A stretch of 64,000 nt of DNA, taken from Pantoea sp. (GTDB lineage Bacteria; Pseudomonadota; Gammaproteobacteria; Enterobacterales; Enterobacteriaceae). This document shows positions 8,350-17,536 of the stretch, piece by piece (position 1 is the stretch's first letter; each line of letters opens with the position of its first letter). The notes under the pieces are model-generated. The model worked only from the letters and a program-made list of their open reading frames with translations, had not been told where the DNA came from and did no database searches. The stretch spans positions 732,035-796,034 of the forward strand of contig NZ_JAPWKD010000032.1 in the NCBI RefSeq assembly GCF_028283705.1. Direction: 5' to 3'. The position numbers and the translations under genes were made by a program.

Positions 8350-9774
8350 TTAACTCAAATCCACCCCGCGCGTGCCGCCCCACCAGGTAAAAGCGAACCC
8401 GCCTACCCAGGCCACCATCAATCCGGCGAGATACACCGCCATACCGGCGAAGATACCCTGCGGTGACGTCATCAGCGGCAGCGTCACCAGCCCAGACGGA
8501 CCGAACACCGTGTTCATGCCGACGGGTAATCCCAGCCAGGCCACCAGACCAATAAAGAAACCACCCAGCGCCCCGCCACAGCAGGCGGTGATAAAGGGTT
8601 TCAGGCGTGGCAGGGTGACGCCGTAAATTAACGGCTCGCCGACCCCTAACAGGCCCGGCACAATCGCCCCTTTTATCTGGCTGCGTAACTGCGAATGTTT
8701 ATCCGCCCGGCACCACAATGCCAGCGCCGCCCCCACCTGACCAGCTCCCGCCATCGCCAGAATCGGAAACAGCGAGTTAAAGCCCTGGCTTTCCATCAAA
8801 GCAAAATAAACCGGGATAAACCCCTGATGAATACCAAACATCACCGCAATCAGAAACAATCCGGCCAGAATGGCGCAACCAAACGGATTGCTGTTCAAAT
8901 GAATAAACAGCCAAGACATGCCTTTAAATAATTCACCGCCAATCGGCATGATCACCAGGAAAGTCACCGCGCCAGTGATCAGCAAGGTCAGCAACGAGGT
9001 GAGAATCATATCCAGATTATCAGGAATGATTTTACGCAGCTGCCGCTCCAGCCAGGCACCAAATATTGCCGCCAGCAGCACGCCAATAATATTGCCGCGC
9101 GGATCGATAGTCAGACCGAAGAAATTCTCCATGCCGCTGTAATAACCCACGGTGGCGGTGGGTACATAGCCCAGCACAAATAATGAAGCGATAATCGCCC
9201 CATTCACCCCGGTGCCGCCAAAGGCTTTTTGCGCGTTGTAACCAATCAGGATGCTGAGAAAGGTGAACAGCCCTTTGCCAAACACCTTCATATACGCCAC
9301 GGTCGCCAGCAACCAGTGAGGATGATCACCCGGCGTGGTGAGATGAAATATCTGCTCGATCAGCGTGGCGAAACCCAGCAGCAAACCGGCACCAATAAAG
9401 CCGGGGATCAGCGGAGTAAAGATGGTGGCAAAGCGTGCGAGAAACTGATGCAGGCGGCTGGTTTGTTTCGCTTTGAGCTGCTGCTTTTGCGCCGAGGCAA
9501 TGGATTGCAGATCCGGCGTGCTCTCCAGCATCGTCTGCATCATTTCTGCCGCGCTCTGCGCTTTGCCAGGGCCTAACACGATCTGCAACTGCGCATCGCT
9601 GTCGATCACCCCGAGCACCCCTGGCAGGGTTTTCAGCCGTGCATGATCGGCGAGCTGCGCATCCGCTAAGGTCAGGCGCAGGCGCGTCATGCAATTACCG
9701 CAGTGCGCCACATTGGCGGCCCCACCCACGGCGTGCAGAATACCGCGCAATAAGGATTCGCTGATGGCGGCCAT
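8350..9774 (-). CDS. murP: MurP, PTS EIIBC for N-acetylmuramic acid
   Basis: 474 residues, the same length as E. coli MurP. The EIIB domain (1-90) contains HCGNCMTRLRL with the phosphorylated Cys near residue 28. The EIIC domain follows with about ten membrane spans (FATIFTPLIPGFIGAGLLLG, FGIHQGFIPVYFAL, the GEPLIYGV substrate-site motif). There is no EIIA domain, so EIIA-Glc (Crr) would supply phosphate. It imports MurNAc as MurNAc-6-phosphate, which MurQ then cleaves. The start codon overlaps the murQ stop (TAATG), so murQ and murP are translationally coupled. Confidence 0.95.
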   Translation of the reverse strand: MAAISESLLRGILHAVGGAANVAHCGNCMTRLRLTLADAQLADHARLKTLPGVLGVIDSDAQLQIVLGPGKAQSAAEMMQTMLESTPDLQSIASAQKQQLKAKQTSRLHQFLARFATIFTPLIPGFIGAGLLLGFATLIEQIFHLTTPGDHPHWLLATVAYMKVFGKGLFTFLSILIGYNAQKAFGGTGVNGAIIASLFVLGYVPTATVGYYSGMENFFGLTIDPRGNIIGVLLAAIFGAWLERQLRKIIPDNLDMILTSLLTLLITGAVTFLVIMPIGGELFKGMSWLFIHLNSNPFGCAILAGLFLIAVMFGIHQGFIPVYFALMESQGFNSLFPILAMAGAGQVGAALALWCRADKHSQLRSQIKGAIVPGLLGVGEPLIYGVTLPRLKPFITACCGGALGGFFIGLVAWLGLPVGMNTVFGPSGLVTLPLMTSPQGIFAGMAVYLAGLMVAWVGGFAFTWWGGTRGVDLS

Positions 9775-10685
9775 TATTGCGCTCCTGCATCACGTAACGC
9801 CTGACGAATAAAGCCGTGATGCTGGCCCAGCAGCGCCTGCGCTTCATCAGCCTGCAAACCCGCCAGCACCATCACAATAGCGGTTTTGCAATGGCCCTGA
9901 CAGGCCGCCAGCGCCTGCTGCGCCGTGTCTTCATCGCAATCGGTCGCCTGGCGGACGATGTTAATCTGCCGCTGTACCAGTTTCTGGTTGGTGGCTTCCA
10001 CATCCACCATCAGATTGCCGTACACCTTGCCGCTGCGGATCATCGCGCCGGTAGTCAGCATATTCAGCACCAGCTTCTGCGCGGTACCGGCTTTCATCCG
10101 CGAAGAGCCTGTGACCACTTCCGGGCCAACCACCGGGGTTAGCGCCACATCGGCCACCTGCGCCATCGCGCTATCCGGGTTGCAGGTTAAGGCGGCGCGA
10201 AACGCACCCTGCTGTTTCGCGTAGTCGAGCGCTCCCAGTACGTACGGGGTGCGGCCACTGGCGGCAATGCCCACCAGCACATCTTTGGCGCTGAACTGAA
10301 TATCACGCAGATCCTGCGCGCCCTGCGCAATGTTGTCTTCCGCATTTTCCACCGCCTGCAAAATCGCGGTGTGTCCCCCGGCGATTAACCCCACCACCTG
10401 GCTACGTGGGGTGCCAAAGGTCGGCGGGCACTCGCTGGCATCAAGAATGCCAAGACGTCCGGAGGTGCCAGCCCCGCAGTAAATCAGGCGACCGCCCTGG
10501 CGAAAGGCAGCGGTGATGGCATCCACCACCTGGGCAATCTGCGGCACGATCGCTTCTACAGCCAGCGCCACCTTTTTATCTTCATCGTTGATAACGCGCA
10601 GCATCGCTTCCGTCGACAACTCATCAATATGCTGGCTGGCTGGGTTACGGCCTTCGGTGACCATCTGGCTAAGATCGATTTTCAT
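9774..10685 (-). CDS. murQ: MurQ, N-acetylmuramic acid 6-phosphate etherase
   Basis: 303 residues from the ATG at 10685, which has GGAG nine bases upstream; a GTG two codons earlier is possible but poorly spaced. MurQ splits the D-lactyl ether of MurNAc-6-P to give GlcNAc-6-P and lactate, feeding peptidoglycan recycling. The SIS fold is visible: GAGTSGRLGILDASECPPTF (about 60-79) with the catalytic Glu, then GIAASGRTPYVLGAL and TGSSRMKAGTAQK. It is first in a two-gene operon with murP. The usual divergent regulator murR is not next to it; gltP lies upstream on the same strand behind a terminator. Confidence 0.95.
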   Translation of the reverse strand: MKIDLSQMVTEGRNPASQHIDELSTEAMLRVINDEDKKVALAVEAIVPQIAQVVDAITAAFRQGGRLIYCGAGTSGRLGILDASECPPTFGTPRSQVVGLIAGGHTAILQAVENAEDNIAQGAQDLRDIQFSAKDVLVGIAASGRTPYVLGALDYAKQQGAFRAALTCNPDSAMAQVADVALTPVVGPEVVTGSSRMKAGTAQKLVLNMLTTGAMIRSGKVYGNLMVDVEATNQKLVQRQINIVRQATDCDEDTAQQALAACQGHCKTAIVMVLAGLQADEAQALLGQHHGFIRQALRDAGAQ

Positions 10686-10792
10686 GCGCACACACTCCGG
10701 TGAAAGAATAATTTATTCGTGAAACTATATATCAAATTGAATTCTTAATTCACTCAGGCAGGAAAAGATTTTTTCAGTTTTGTGGGACAGAA

Positions 10793-10819
10793 AGAAAAAA
10801 CCCGCCGGGCGGCGGGTTT
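10793..10819 (-). terminator. Intrinsic terminator of gltP
   Basis: On the minus strand a GC-rich stem (CCCGCC / GGCGGG with flanking A-T pairs) is followed directly by TTTTTTCTTTC. It lies 11 bp after the gltP stop. Confidence 0.85.
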
Positions 10820-10829
10820 ATGCAGGAGG

Positions 10830-12125
10830 TTACGCCTGGGTGCGTAATTGCAGCTCGTAAGCGGCGGCCTGTTCGGTGTCGAACTGGTTTTCCCAGCGCG
10901 CGATCACCAGCACTGCCAGCGCGTTACCAATCACATTCAACGCGGTACGCGCCATATCCATGATGCGGTCAACACCGGCAATAAACGCCAGACCTTCCAG
11001 CGGAATCCCTACGCTGCCCAGCGTCGCCAGCAGCACCACAAAGGAGACGCCCGGTACACCAGCAATCCCTTTCGAGGTCACCATCAGGGTCAGCACCAGG
11101 ATGATTTCATCGGTCAGCGACAGGTCAATACCGTACAGCTGGGCAATAAAGATCGCCGCGATGCTCTGATACAGCGTAGAACCGTCGAGGTTAAAGGAGT
11201 AACCGGTCGGCACCACAAAACTGGTGATGGCCTTCGGTGCGCCATAGGCTTCCATCTTCTGCATAATGCGTGGCAGCACGGTTTCCGAGCTGGAAGTGGA
11301 ATAGGCCAGAATCAGTTCGTCTTTCAGGATACGCATCAGGGTGGTGATGCGCAGCTTACACAAACGTGCCACCGCGCCCAGCACCACAAAGGCGAAGAAC
11401 AGAATCGCGACGTAAACCAGCAGCACCAGCTTGGCGAGCGGCCACAGAGAAGCAAAACCAAAGTTCGCAATGGTGACGGCAATCAGGGCAAACACCCCGA
11501 CCGGCGCGTAGCGCATGATTATATGCGTCACTTTGAACATGGTTTCGGAAACCGAACGGAACAGCCCCACCAGCGGATCGCGATGTTCCGCAGGCAGTGA
11601 TGACAGCCCCAGACCAAACAATACCGAGAAGAAGATAATCGGCAGCATGTCACCTTTCACCAGCGAGGCGAAAATGTTCTGCGGGATCAGCGACAGGATG
11701 GTGGTCACCAGGCTGTGAGGTGCACCCTGCACTGCCTGCGTGGTGGCTTCATATTTAGAGATGTCCACCGTTGCCAGCGTTGACATATCAATGCCGCTGC
11801 CGGGTTGGAATACGTTGGCCAGCGTAATGCCGACCACAATGGCAATGGTGGTGATCACTTCAAAATAGACGATGGTTTTGACACCAATGCGTCCGAGTTT
11901 TTTCGCATCACCGACACCGGCGATGCCGACAATCAATGATGAAACCACAATCGGCACCACAATCATCTTGATCAGATGAATGAAGATATCACCGGCCGGG
12001 CTGAGAATATTGGTGATTAACCATTCACGATCGTCCGGCTGATTATGCAGCACCGAGCCGACCACCACGCCGAGAATCAGCGCGATCACTATTTGCCAGG
12101 CGAGGCTGAATTTAAAACCTTTCAT
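10830..12125 (-). CDS. gltP: GltP, glutamate/aspartate:proton symporter
   Basis: 431 residues (E. coli 437), DAACS family. Eight membrane helices and two re-entrant hairpins are expected; the diagnostic stretches are present: SSSETVLP (hairpin 1, about residue 280), PTGYSFNLDGSTLYQ (the NMDGT-like helix 7 site), SKGIAGVPG (hairpin 2) and DRIMDMARTALNVIGN with substrate-binding Asp and Arg. It takes up L-glutamate and L-aspartate with protons. As in E. coli it lies beside acs, here divergently with a 571-bp control region. A strong terminator follows the stop. Confidence 0.94.
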   Translation of the reverse strand: MKGFKFSLAWQIVIALILGVVVGSVLHNQPDDREWLITNILSPAGDIFIHLIKMIVVPIVVSSLIVGIAGVGDAKKLGRIGVKTIVYFEVITTIAIVVGITLANVFQPGSGIDMSTLATVDISKYEATTQAVQGAPHSLVTTILSLIPQNIFASLVKGDMLPIIFFSVLFGLGLSSLPAEHRDPLVGLFRSVSETMFKVTHIIMRYAPVGVFALIAVTIANFGFASLWPLAKLVLLVYVAILFFAFVVLGAVARLCKLRITTLMRILKDELILAYSTSSSETVLPRIMQKMEAYGAPKAITSFVVPTGYSFNLDGSTLYQSIAAIFIAQLYGIDLSLTDEIILVLTLMVTSKGIAGVPGVSFVVLLATLGSVGIPLEGLAFIAGVDRIMDMARTALNVIGNALAVLVIARWENQFDTEQAAAYELQLRTQA

Positions 12126-12696
12126 AACGCGTTATTTCCTCAGTTAAAACCCCTTTGCTCTGCTGCGAAGGTGCAGAAGACGATACACACAGGGAAGGGA
12201 GCAAAAGCTCGATAAAATAGAGGGTTATACTGGAATAGATCCGGTACTGCTGTGCGGGCGTTTTGCGCGCATCCTGTGAGTCAGCCTGAGTGGATACTGG
12301 TTTCACAGGGGCGAGATAAGTACCATTTTCACTACGGTAAATGCAACCCCTGGGCGGATAGCTTAAATCTTATCCTGTGCTGTAGCATAAAATGCTGATC
12401 CGTTGACAGAACCATAACTCGCTGTTATGAAAAGTTTTAATTCGATAAGTTTCCGCATAGCTATGCAGAATCGGACAAAAAGCCATCGGGTGCGTTTGCT
12501 GCTATTTTGTTCAGAACTTTCTCAGACTTCGCGTGCAACGCCCTGCCATCCTTACTGATCACACAACGAAATTTACCGCATGAATAGCCACACGCTTAGG
12601 CCGTGATCCAGACTGCAAAACCGAAACAAAGCTCTCGCACCGGGCTTCAATTAACTATTGATTGACATATGATTAACATCTTCAAGGAGGTCAGCC
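12126..12696. promoter_or_regulatory. gltP-acs divergent control region
   Basis: 571 bp without a credible gene. On the plus strand TTGACA (12403-12408) and TATGAA (12426-12431) with a 17-bp spacer form a good sigma-70 promoter toward acs, leaving a long leader. CRP-like half sites (TGTGATCAGTAAGG on the minus strand near 12560, CGTGATCCAGACTGCA near 12602) are too weak to call. The acs ATG has a very strong AAGGAGG (12684-12690). In E. coli acs is activated by CRP and modulated by Fis and IHF. Confidence 0.55.
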
Positions 12697-14652
12697 ATGA
12701 GCCAAATTCACAAACATCCCGTTCCTGCTGCGATTGCAGAAAATGCCCTGATCAATGCCGGGCAATATGCAGAGATGTATCAACAGTCGGTTGACGATCC
12801 CGAAACCTTTTGGGGCGAGCAAGGCAAAATTCTCGACTGGATGACGCCCTACAGCAAAGTGAAGAACACCTCCTTTGCCCCAGGCAATATTTCCATTCGC
12901 TGGTATGAAGATGGCACGCTGAATCTCGCGGCCAACTGCCTTGATCGCCATTTGCAAACCCGTGGTGACCATCCCGCCATTATCTGGGAAGGTGATGACG
13001 CCAGAGAAAGCAAAACCCTGACCTTCCGCCAGCTGCACGGGGAAGTGTGCCGTTTTGCCAACGTACTGAGCGGCCTCGGCGTGAAGAAAGGCGACGTAGT
13101 CGCTATCTATATGCCAATGGTGCCGGAAGCCGCGATTGCCATGCTGGCCTGCGCCCGTATCGGCGCGGTGCATTCGGTGATTTTCGGCGGTTTCTCGCCT
13201 GAAGCGGTGGCTGGCCGCATTGTCGATTCCAGCGCCAGGCTGGTGATTACCGCCGATGAAGGGGTGCGCGCCGGACGTGGCATTCCGCTGAAGAAAAATG
13301 TCGACGATGCCCTGAGCAACCCCAGCGTCACCAGCGTGAAGAACGTGGTGGTGTTTCAGCGCACCGGGAAAGACACCGGCTGGCGCGAAGGTCGTGACCT
13401 GTGGTGGCATGATCTAATGGCTGACGCCTCCGATCAGCATCAACCGGTGGCGGTGAACGCGGAAGATCCGTTGTTTATCCTTTATACCTCCGGTTCCACC
13501 GGCAAGCCGAAAGGCGTGCTGCATACCACCGGCGGTTACCTGGTGTATGCCGCAACCACCTTTAAGTATGTGTTTGATTATCATCCTGATGATGTTTACT
13601 GGTGTACCGCCGATGTCGGCTGGATCACCGGTCACAGCTACCTGATTTATGGCCCGCTGGCTTGTGGCGCCACCACGCTGATGTTTGAAGGCGTACCGAA
13701 CTGGCCGAAGCCGAGCCGTATGGCGGAGGTGGTGGATAAACATAAGGTCACGCTGCTCTACACCGCCCCGACGGCGATTCGTGCACTGATGGCCGAAGGT
13801 GACAAAGCCATCGAGGGCACCCATCGTACCAGCCTGCGCATTATGGGCTCGGTGGGCGAGCCGATTAATCCGGAAGCCTGGGAGTGGTACTACAACAAGA
13901 TTGGCGACGGACGTTGCCCGATTGTTGATACCTGGTGGCAGACCGAAACCGGTGGCTTCATGATCACCCCATTGCCGGGGGCCATTGAGCTGAAAGCCGG
14001 TTCCGCCACCAAACCCTTCTTTGGTGTGCAGCCCGCGCTGGTGGACAACGAAGGCAATACCCAGGAAGGCGCAACCGAAGGCAACCTGGTGATTGTCGAT
14101 TCATGGCCGGGGCAGGCGCGCACCCTGTTTGGCGATCACGAGCGTTTCGAGCAGACCTACTTCTCCACCTTCAAAAATCGCTACTTCAGCGGTGACGGTG
14201 CCCGCCGTGATGAAGATGGTTACTACTGGATTACCGGTCGTGTGGATGACGTGCTGAACGTTTCCGGTCACCGCCTCGGTACGGCGGAGATTGAATCCGC
14301 GCTGGTGTCTCATCCGAAGATTGCCGAAGCGGCGGTGGTGGGCATTCCGCACAGCATCAAAGGTCAAGCGATCTATGCTTACATCACGCTGAACCACGGT
14401 GAGGAACCGTCGCCCGAGCTTTATACCGAAGTGCGCAACTGGGTACGCAAAGAGATTGGCCCGATTGCCACCCCGGATGTATTGCACTGGACCGATTCAC
14501 TGCCGAAAACCCGCTCCGGCAAAATCATGCGCCGTATTCTGCGCAAGATCGCCGCGGGCGATACCAGCAATCTGGGCGATACCTCCACTCTGGCCGATCC
14601 TGGCGTAGTAGAGAAGCTGCTGGAAGAGAAACAATCCATCAAAATGCCGTAA
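12697..14652 (+). CDS. acs: Acs, acetyl-CoA synthetase (AMP-forming)
   Basis: 651 residues (652 in E. coli and Salmonella). It activates acetate with ATP and CoA through acetyl-AMP, the high-affinity scavenging route. The adenylation core shows YTSGSTGKPKG (about 264-274), TWWQTETGG, YFSGDGARRDEDGYYWITGR and the C-terminal PKTRSGKIMRR, whose Lys near 609 is the residue acetylated by Pat and released by CobB. A near-perfect ribosome site precedes the ATG. A REP pair separates it from yjcH, the next gene of the acs-yjcH-actP operon, 186 bp downstream. Confidence 0.97.
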   Translation: MSQIHKHPVPAAIAENALINAGQYAEMYQQSVDDPETFWGEQGKILDWMTPYSKVKNTSFAPGNISIRWYEDGTLNLAANCLDRHLQTRGDHPAIIWEGDDARESKTLTFRQLHGEVCRFANVLSGLGVKKGDVVAIYMPMVPEAAIAMLACARIGAVHSVIFGGFSPEAVAGRIVDSSARLVITADEGVRAGRGIPLKKNVDDALSNPSVTSVKNVVVFQRTGKDTGWREGRDLWWHDLMADASDQHQPVAVNAEDPLFILYTSGSTGKPKGVLHTTGGYLVYAATTFKYVFDYHPDDVYWCTADVGWITGHSYLIYGPLACGATTLMFEGVPNWPKPSRMAEVVDKHKVTLLYTAPTAIRALMAEGDKAIEGTHRTSLRIMGSVGEPINPEAWEWYYNKIGDGRCPIVDTWWQTETGGFMITPLPGAIELKAGSATKPFFGVQPALVDNEGNTQEGATEGNLVIVDSWPGQARTLFGDHERFEQTYFSTFKNRYFSGDGARRDEDGYYWITGRVDDVLNVSGHRLGTAEIESALVSHPKIAEAAVVGIPHSIKGQAIYAYITLNHGEEPSPELYTEVRNWVRKEIGPIATPDVLHWTDSLPKTRSGKIMRRILRKIAAGDTSNLGDTSTLADPGVVEKLLEEKQSIKMP

Positions 14653-14671
14653 ATAGTCTTCGAATATATTC

Positions 14672-14744
14672 GTAGCGGCGCGATTTATCGCGCATTTCAT
14701 CAGCAGCAATAACGTCAACGGCGCGCGATAAATCGCGCCGCTAC
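14672..14744. repeat. REP-like palindrome pair between acs and yjcH
   Basis: Two inverted copies: 14672-14693 (GTAGCGGCGCGATTTATCGC then GC) and 14720-14744 (GGCGCGCGATAAATCGCGCC then GCTAC). In RNA each folds on itself and the two can also pair with each other. The place is inside an operon, 19 bp after the acs stop. Confidence 0.85.
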
Positions 14745-14838
14745 ACAACATCACATTTATTAAATAATTATAACACTCAGGCAGTTAACATCACATTTTG
14801 GTGAGGTTACTGCCTGCCTTGCCTCTGGAGAAACTGTG

Positions 14839-15168
14839 ATGAACGAAGCCGTAAACCCTCAGGAAGCTGTGTGGCAGCAAATCGAGAGCAATCCGCGCTT
14901 TCAGGAACTGGTGCATAAACGTCAGGCCTTTGCGCTGCTGCTCAGCCTGATCATGCTGGTGCTGTACGTTGGTTTTATCCTGCTGATCGCCTTTGCCCCC
15001 GCCTGGCTTGGCACGCCACTCCATCCCGGCACCAATGTGACGCGGGGTATCCCCATCGGCGTGGGCCTGATTGTCATCTCCTTCGTGCTGACCGGCGTCT
15101 ATGTGTGGCGCGCCAACGGCGAATTTGACCGCCTGACCCAACAGATTCTGCGCGAGGTGAAACAATGA
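14839..15168 (+). CDS. yjcH: YjcH, DUF485 inner-membrane protein of the acetate operon
   Basis: 109 residues from the ATG at 14839; a GTG codon just before it is also in frame. Two membrane helices (about 33-55 and 73-95) flank a conserved loop, APAWLGTPLHPGTNVTRGIP. The end VYVWRANGEFDRL matches E. coli YjcH. DUF485 proteins accompany SSS-family acetate permeases and are thought to assist ActP, but the mechanism is unknown. The stop overlaps the actP start (ATGA at 15165-15168). Confidence 0.93.
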   Translation: MNEAVNPQEAVWQQIESNPRFQELVHKRQAFALLLSLIMLVLYVGFILLIAFAPAWLGTPLHPGTNVTRGIPIGVGLIVISFVLTGVYVWRANGEFDRLTQQILREVKQ

Positions 15169-16814
15169 AGCGCCTGCTCCCGCTGCTCCTCGCCGCTGCG
15201 CCACTCAGCGCCTTTGCCGATGCCATCACCGGTGAAGTACAGAAACAGGCCACCAACTATGAAGCCATCATCATGTTCGTGGTGTTTGTTGCCGCGACGC
15301 TGGGCATCACGTATTGGGCCTCGAAACGTACCCGTTCACGCAGTGACTACTATACCGCAGGCGGCAACATTACCGGCTTCCAAAATGGGCTGGCGATGGC
15401 GGGGGATTTTATGTCCGCCGCGTCTTTCCTCGGTATTTCGGCGCTGGTGTATACCTCAGGCTATGACGGCCTGATTTATTCACTCGGCTTCCTGGTGGGT
15501 TGGCCGATGATCCTGTTTCTGATTGCCGAGCGCCTGCGTAACCTGGGCCGTTTTACTTTTGCCGACGTTGCCTCTTATCGTCTGGCACAGAAACCGATTC
15601 GTACCCTCTCCGCCTGCGGCTCGCTGGTGGTGGTTGCGCTGTATCTGATCGCGCAGATGGTCGGTGCCGGTAAGCTGATTCAGCTGCTGTTCGGCCTTAA
15701 CTACCATATCGCGGTGGTGCTGGTGGGCATCCTGATGGTGATGTATGTGTTGTTCGGCGGCATGCTGGCGACTACATGGGTACAAATCATCAAAGCGGTG
15801 CTGCTGCTGTTCGGGGCCAGTTTTATGGCGATTATGGTGATGAAGGCCACCAACTTCAGTTTCAATACGCTGTTTACTGAGGCAATGGCGGTGCACCCGA
15901 AAGGCGCGGCGATTATGCAGCCTGGCGGGCTGGTGAAAGATCCGATCTCCGCACTATCGCTGGGGTTGGGGCTGATGTTTGGTACCGCCGGTTTACCGCA
16001 TATCCTGATGCGCTTCTTCACCGTGGCAGATGCACGCGAAGCGCGTAAAAGTGTGTTCTGGGCCACTGGCTTTATGGGCTATTTCTACTTCCTCACCTTT
16101 ATTATCGGCTTTGGCGCGATCCTGCTGGTGGGGGCCAACCCGGCATTTAAAGATGCCAGCGGTGCGCTGATTGGCGGCACCAATATGGCGGCGGTACATC
16201 TGGCGGATGCGGTAGGCGGCAGCCTGTTCCTCGGCTTTATCTCTGCGGTGGCCTTCGCCACCATTCTGGCGGTGGTGGCCGGTCTGACCCTGGCAGGTGC
16301 CTCTGCGGTTTCCCATGACCTGTACGCCAGTGTGATCCGTAAGGGTCAGGCCACCGAGCGGGAGGAACTGCGCGTATCGAAAATTACGGTGCTGGTGCTC
16401 GGTGTGGTCGCGATTGCACTGGGGATTTTGTTCGAAAAGCAAAACATCGCCTTTATGGTCGGCCTGGCGTTCTCGATTGCGGCCAGCTGTAACTTCCCGA
16501 TTATCCTGCTATCGATGTACTGGTCAAAACTGACCACGCGCGGTGCCATGATCGGTGGCTGGCTGGGTCTGCTGACGGCGGTGGTGCTGATGATCCTTGG
16601 CCCGACCATTTGGGTCCAGGTGCTGGGACATGCGACACCCATTTATCCCTATGAGTATCCGGCGTTGTTCTCGATGCTGGCGGCCTTTATCGGTACCTGG
16701 CTGTTTTCCATCACCGACAGTTCAGAGCAGGGAGCCGCTGAACGGCGACGTTTCCGCGGGCAGTTTATTCGTTCGCAGACTGGGGTGGGGATTCAGCAGG
16801 GAAAATCGCACTAA
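15165..16814 (+). CDS. actP: ActP, acetate/glycolate:cation symporter
   Basis: 549 residues, same length as E. coli ActP, sodium:solute symporter family. The N-terminus MKRLLPLLLAAAPLSAFADA looks like a cleavable signal peptide, followed by about thirteen membrane spans. Family landmarks include SDYYTAGGNITGFQNGLAMA, MSAASFLGIS, GLPHILMRFFTV and SKITVLVLGVVAI. It imports acetate, glycolate and propionate at low concentration and supplies Acs. Translationally coupled to yjcH. A hairpin follows 12 bp after the stop. Confidence 0.96.
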   Translation: MKRLLPLLLAAAPLSAFADAITGEVQKQATNYEAIIMFVVFVAATLGITYWASKRTRSRSDYYTAGGNITGFQNGLAMAGDFMSAASFLGISALVYTSGYDGLIYSLGFLVGWPMILFLIAERLRNLGRFTFADVASYRLAQKPIRTLSACGSLVVVALYLIAQMVGAGKLIQLLFGLNYHIAVVLVGILMVMYVLFGGMLATTWVQIIKAVLLLFGASFMAIMVMKATNFSFNTLFTEAMAVHPKGAAIMQPGGLVKDPISALSLGLGLMFGTAGLPHILMRFFTVADAREARKSVFWATGFMGYFYFLTFIIGFGAILLVGANPAFKDASGALIGGTNMAAVHLADAVGGSLFLGFISAVAFATILAVVAGLTLAGASAVSHDLYASVIRKGQATEREELRVSKITVLVLGVVAIALGILFEKQNIAFMVGLAFSIAASCNFPIILLSMYWSKLTTRGAMIGGWLGLLTAVVLMILGPTIWVQVLGHATPIYPYEYPALFSMLAAFIGTWLFSITDSSEQGAAERRRFRGQFIRSQTGVGIQQGKSH

Positions 16815-16826
16815 TCAAAACGAAAG

Positions 16827-16847
16827 CCTGGCCGCATCGCGGCCAGG
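16827..16847. terminator. Bidirectional terminator between actP and yfaZ-like gene
   Basis: Perfect 9-bp stem CCTGGCCGC / GCGGCCAGG with a 3-base loop, flanked by AAAG and TTT, between two convergent stops. The T-tracts are short. Confidence 0.7.
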
Positions 16848-16855
16848 TTTGCACA

Positions 16856-17401
16856 TCAGAAACGCAGTGACGCGCCCACATACGGACCATCGGCCAGTAC
16901 GTTGTCTTTACGGCTGCCCTTGTTGTTCAGCTCGATGTACTGATAACCGACACGCACGTTCAGCAGCGAGATCGGGGTGAAGCTCAGGCCACCAGACATT
17001 TCCTTGTAGCTGTCGAGGTGATCAGAAAACGCTTCTGGTGCGTAGTAGTAGCCGCCATACAGGCCCCACATACGGTTGAAGTTATATTGCGCACCCGCAC
17101 CCACTGCCACAGTAAAGCCGTCTTTACCATCTTCCGGGTGAGTGAACAGCGCTTTCGCTGTCGGTGCCAGACGCAGGCCGCCGAAATCGACGTTATAACC
17201 CAGTCCCAGACCGTAGCTACTGCCGTCGTGATCGCTGCGCAGCCAGTTGCCATTGAGGAACAGACCCGGTGAGGTCGTACCGAGGCCAAGGTTGAGGTTG
17301 GTGGTGTGCTCACCCACGTCAACACTGCCCTCAATCGCCTGCGCGCCGCTGCTCAGCAGTGCCAGACCCAGTACGCTTCCTGTAACAAGTTGCTTTAACA
17401 T
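16856..17401 (-). CDS. YfaZ-family outer membrane protein
   Basis: 181 residues from the ATG at 17401 (GGAG nine bases upstream); an eight-residue upstream extension is unlikely. A signal peptide runs to about residue 22 (SSGAQA). The mature protein alternates hydrophobic and polar residues in the manner of an eight-stranded beta-barrel and ends in Phe (ASLRF), the outer-membrane C-terminal signature. GNWLRSDHDGSSYGLGLGY, GGYYYAPEAFSDHLDSY and NVRVGYQYIEL match the YfaZ family. No function is established for the family. It sits between the acetate operon and yohK with no shared promoter evident. Confidence 0.85.
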   Translation of the reverse strand: MLKQLVTGSVLGLALLSSGAQAIEGSVDVGEHTTNLNLGLGTTSPGLFLNGNWLRSDHDGSSYGLGLGYNVDFGGLRLAPTAKALFTHPEDGKDGFTVAVGAGAQYNFNRMWGLYGGYYYAPEAFSDHLDSYKEMSGGLSFTPISLLNVRVGYQYIELNNKGSRKDNVLADGPYVGASLRF

Positions 17402-17516
17402 GTAATTCCACTCCATGAAGGACAATCAATTCGGCGGAAAGGGTAAACAGCCAGGCGGCAGGAAACAACTTTATTTGGCAAGCTTTACGTAAACAAGGAT
17501 GTCGATGGCAAGTAAA

Positions 17517-17536
17517 ACGGCCCTTACGGGCCGTTA
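17517..17536 (-). terminator. Terminator overlapping the yohK stop
   Basis: Stem AACGGCCC / GGGCCGTT around TTAC, including the yohK TAA. On the minus strand it runs into TTTTACTTGCC. A typical stop-proximal terminator. Confidence 0.75.

Noticed and set aside
10848..11600. 250-codon plus-strand ORF opposite gltP
   Set aside because: Low-complexity His/Gln-rich translation typical of the antisense of a membrane protein gene.
12550..12620. CRP sites for acs
   Set aside because: Only half sites with poor second arms; expected from E. coli but not supported well enough to annotate.
12691..13410. 239-codon minus-strand ORF opposite acs
   Set aside because: Shadow of the highly expressed acs gene; no family features and no ribosome site.
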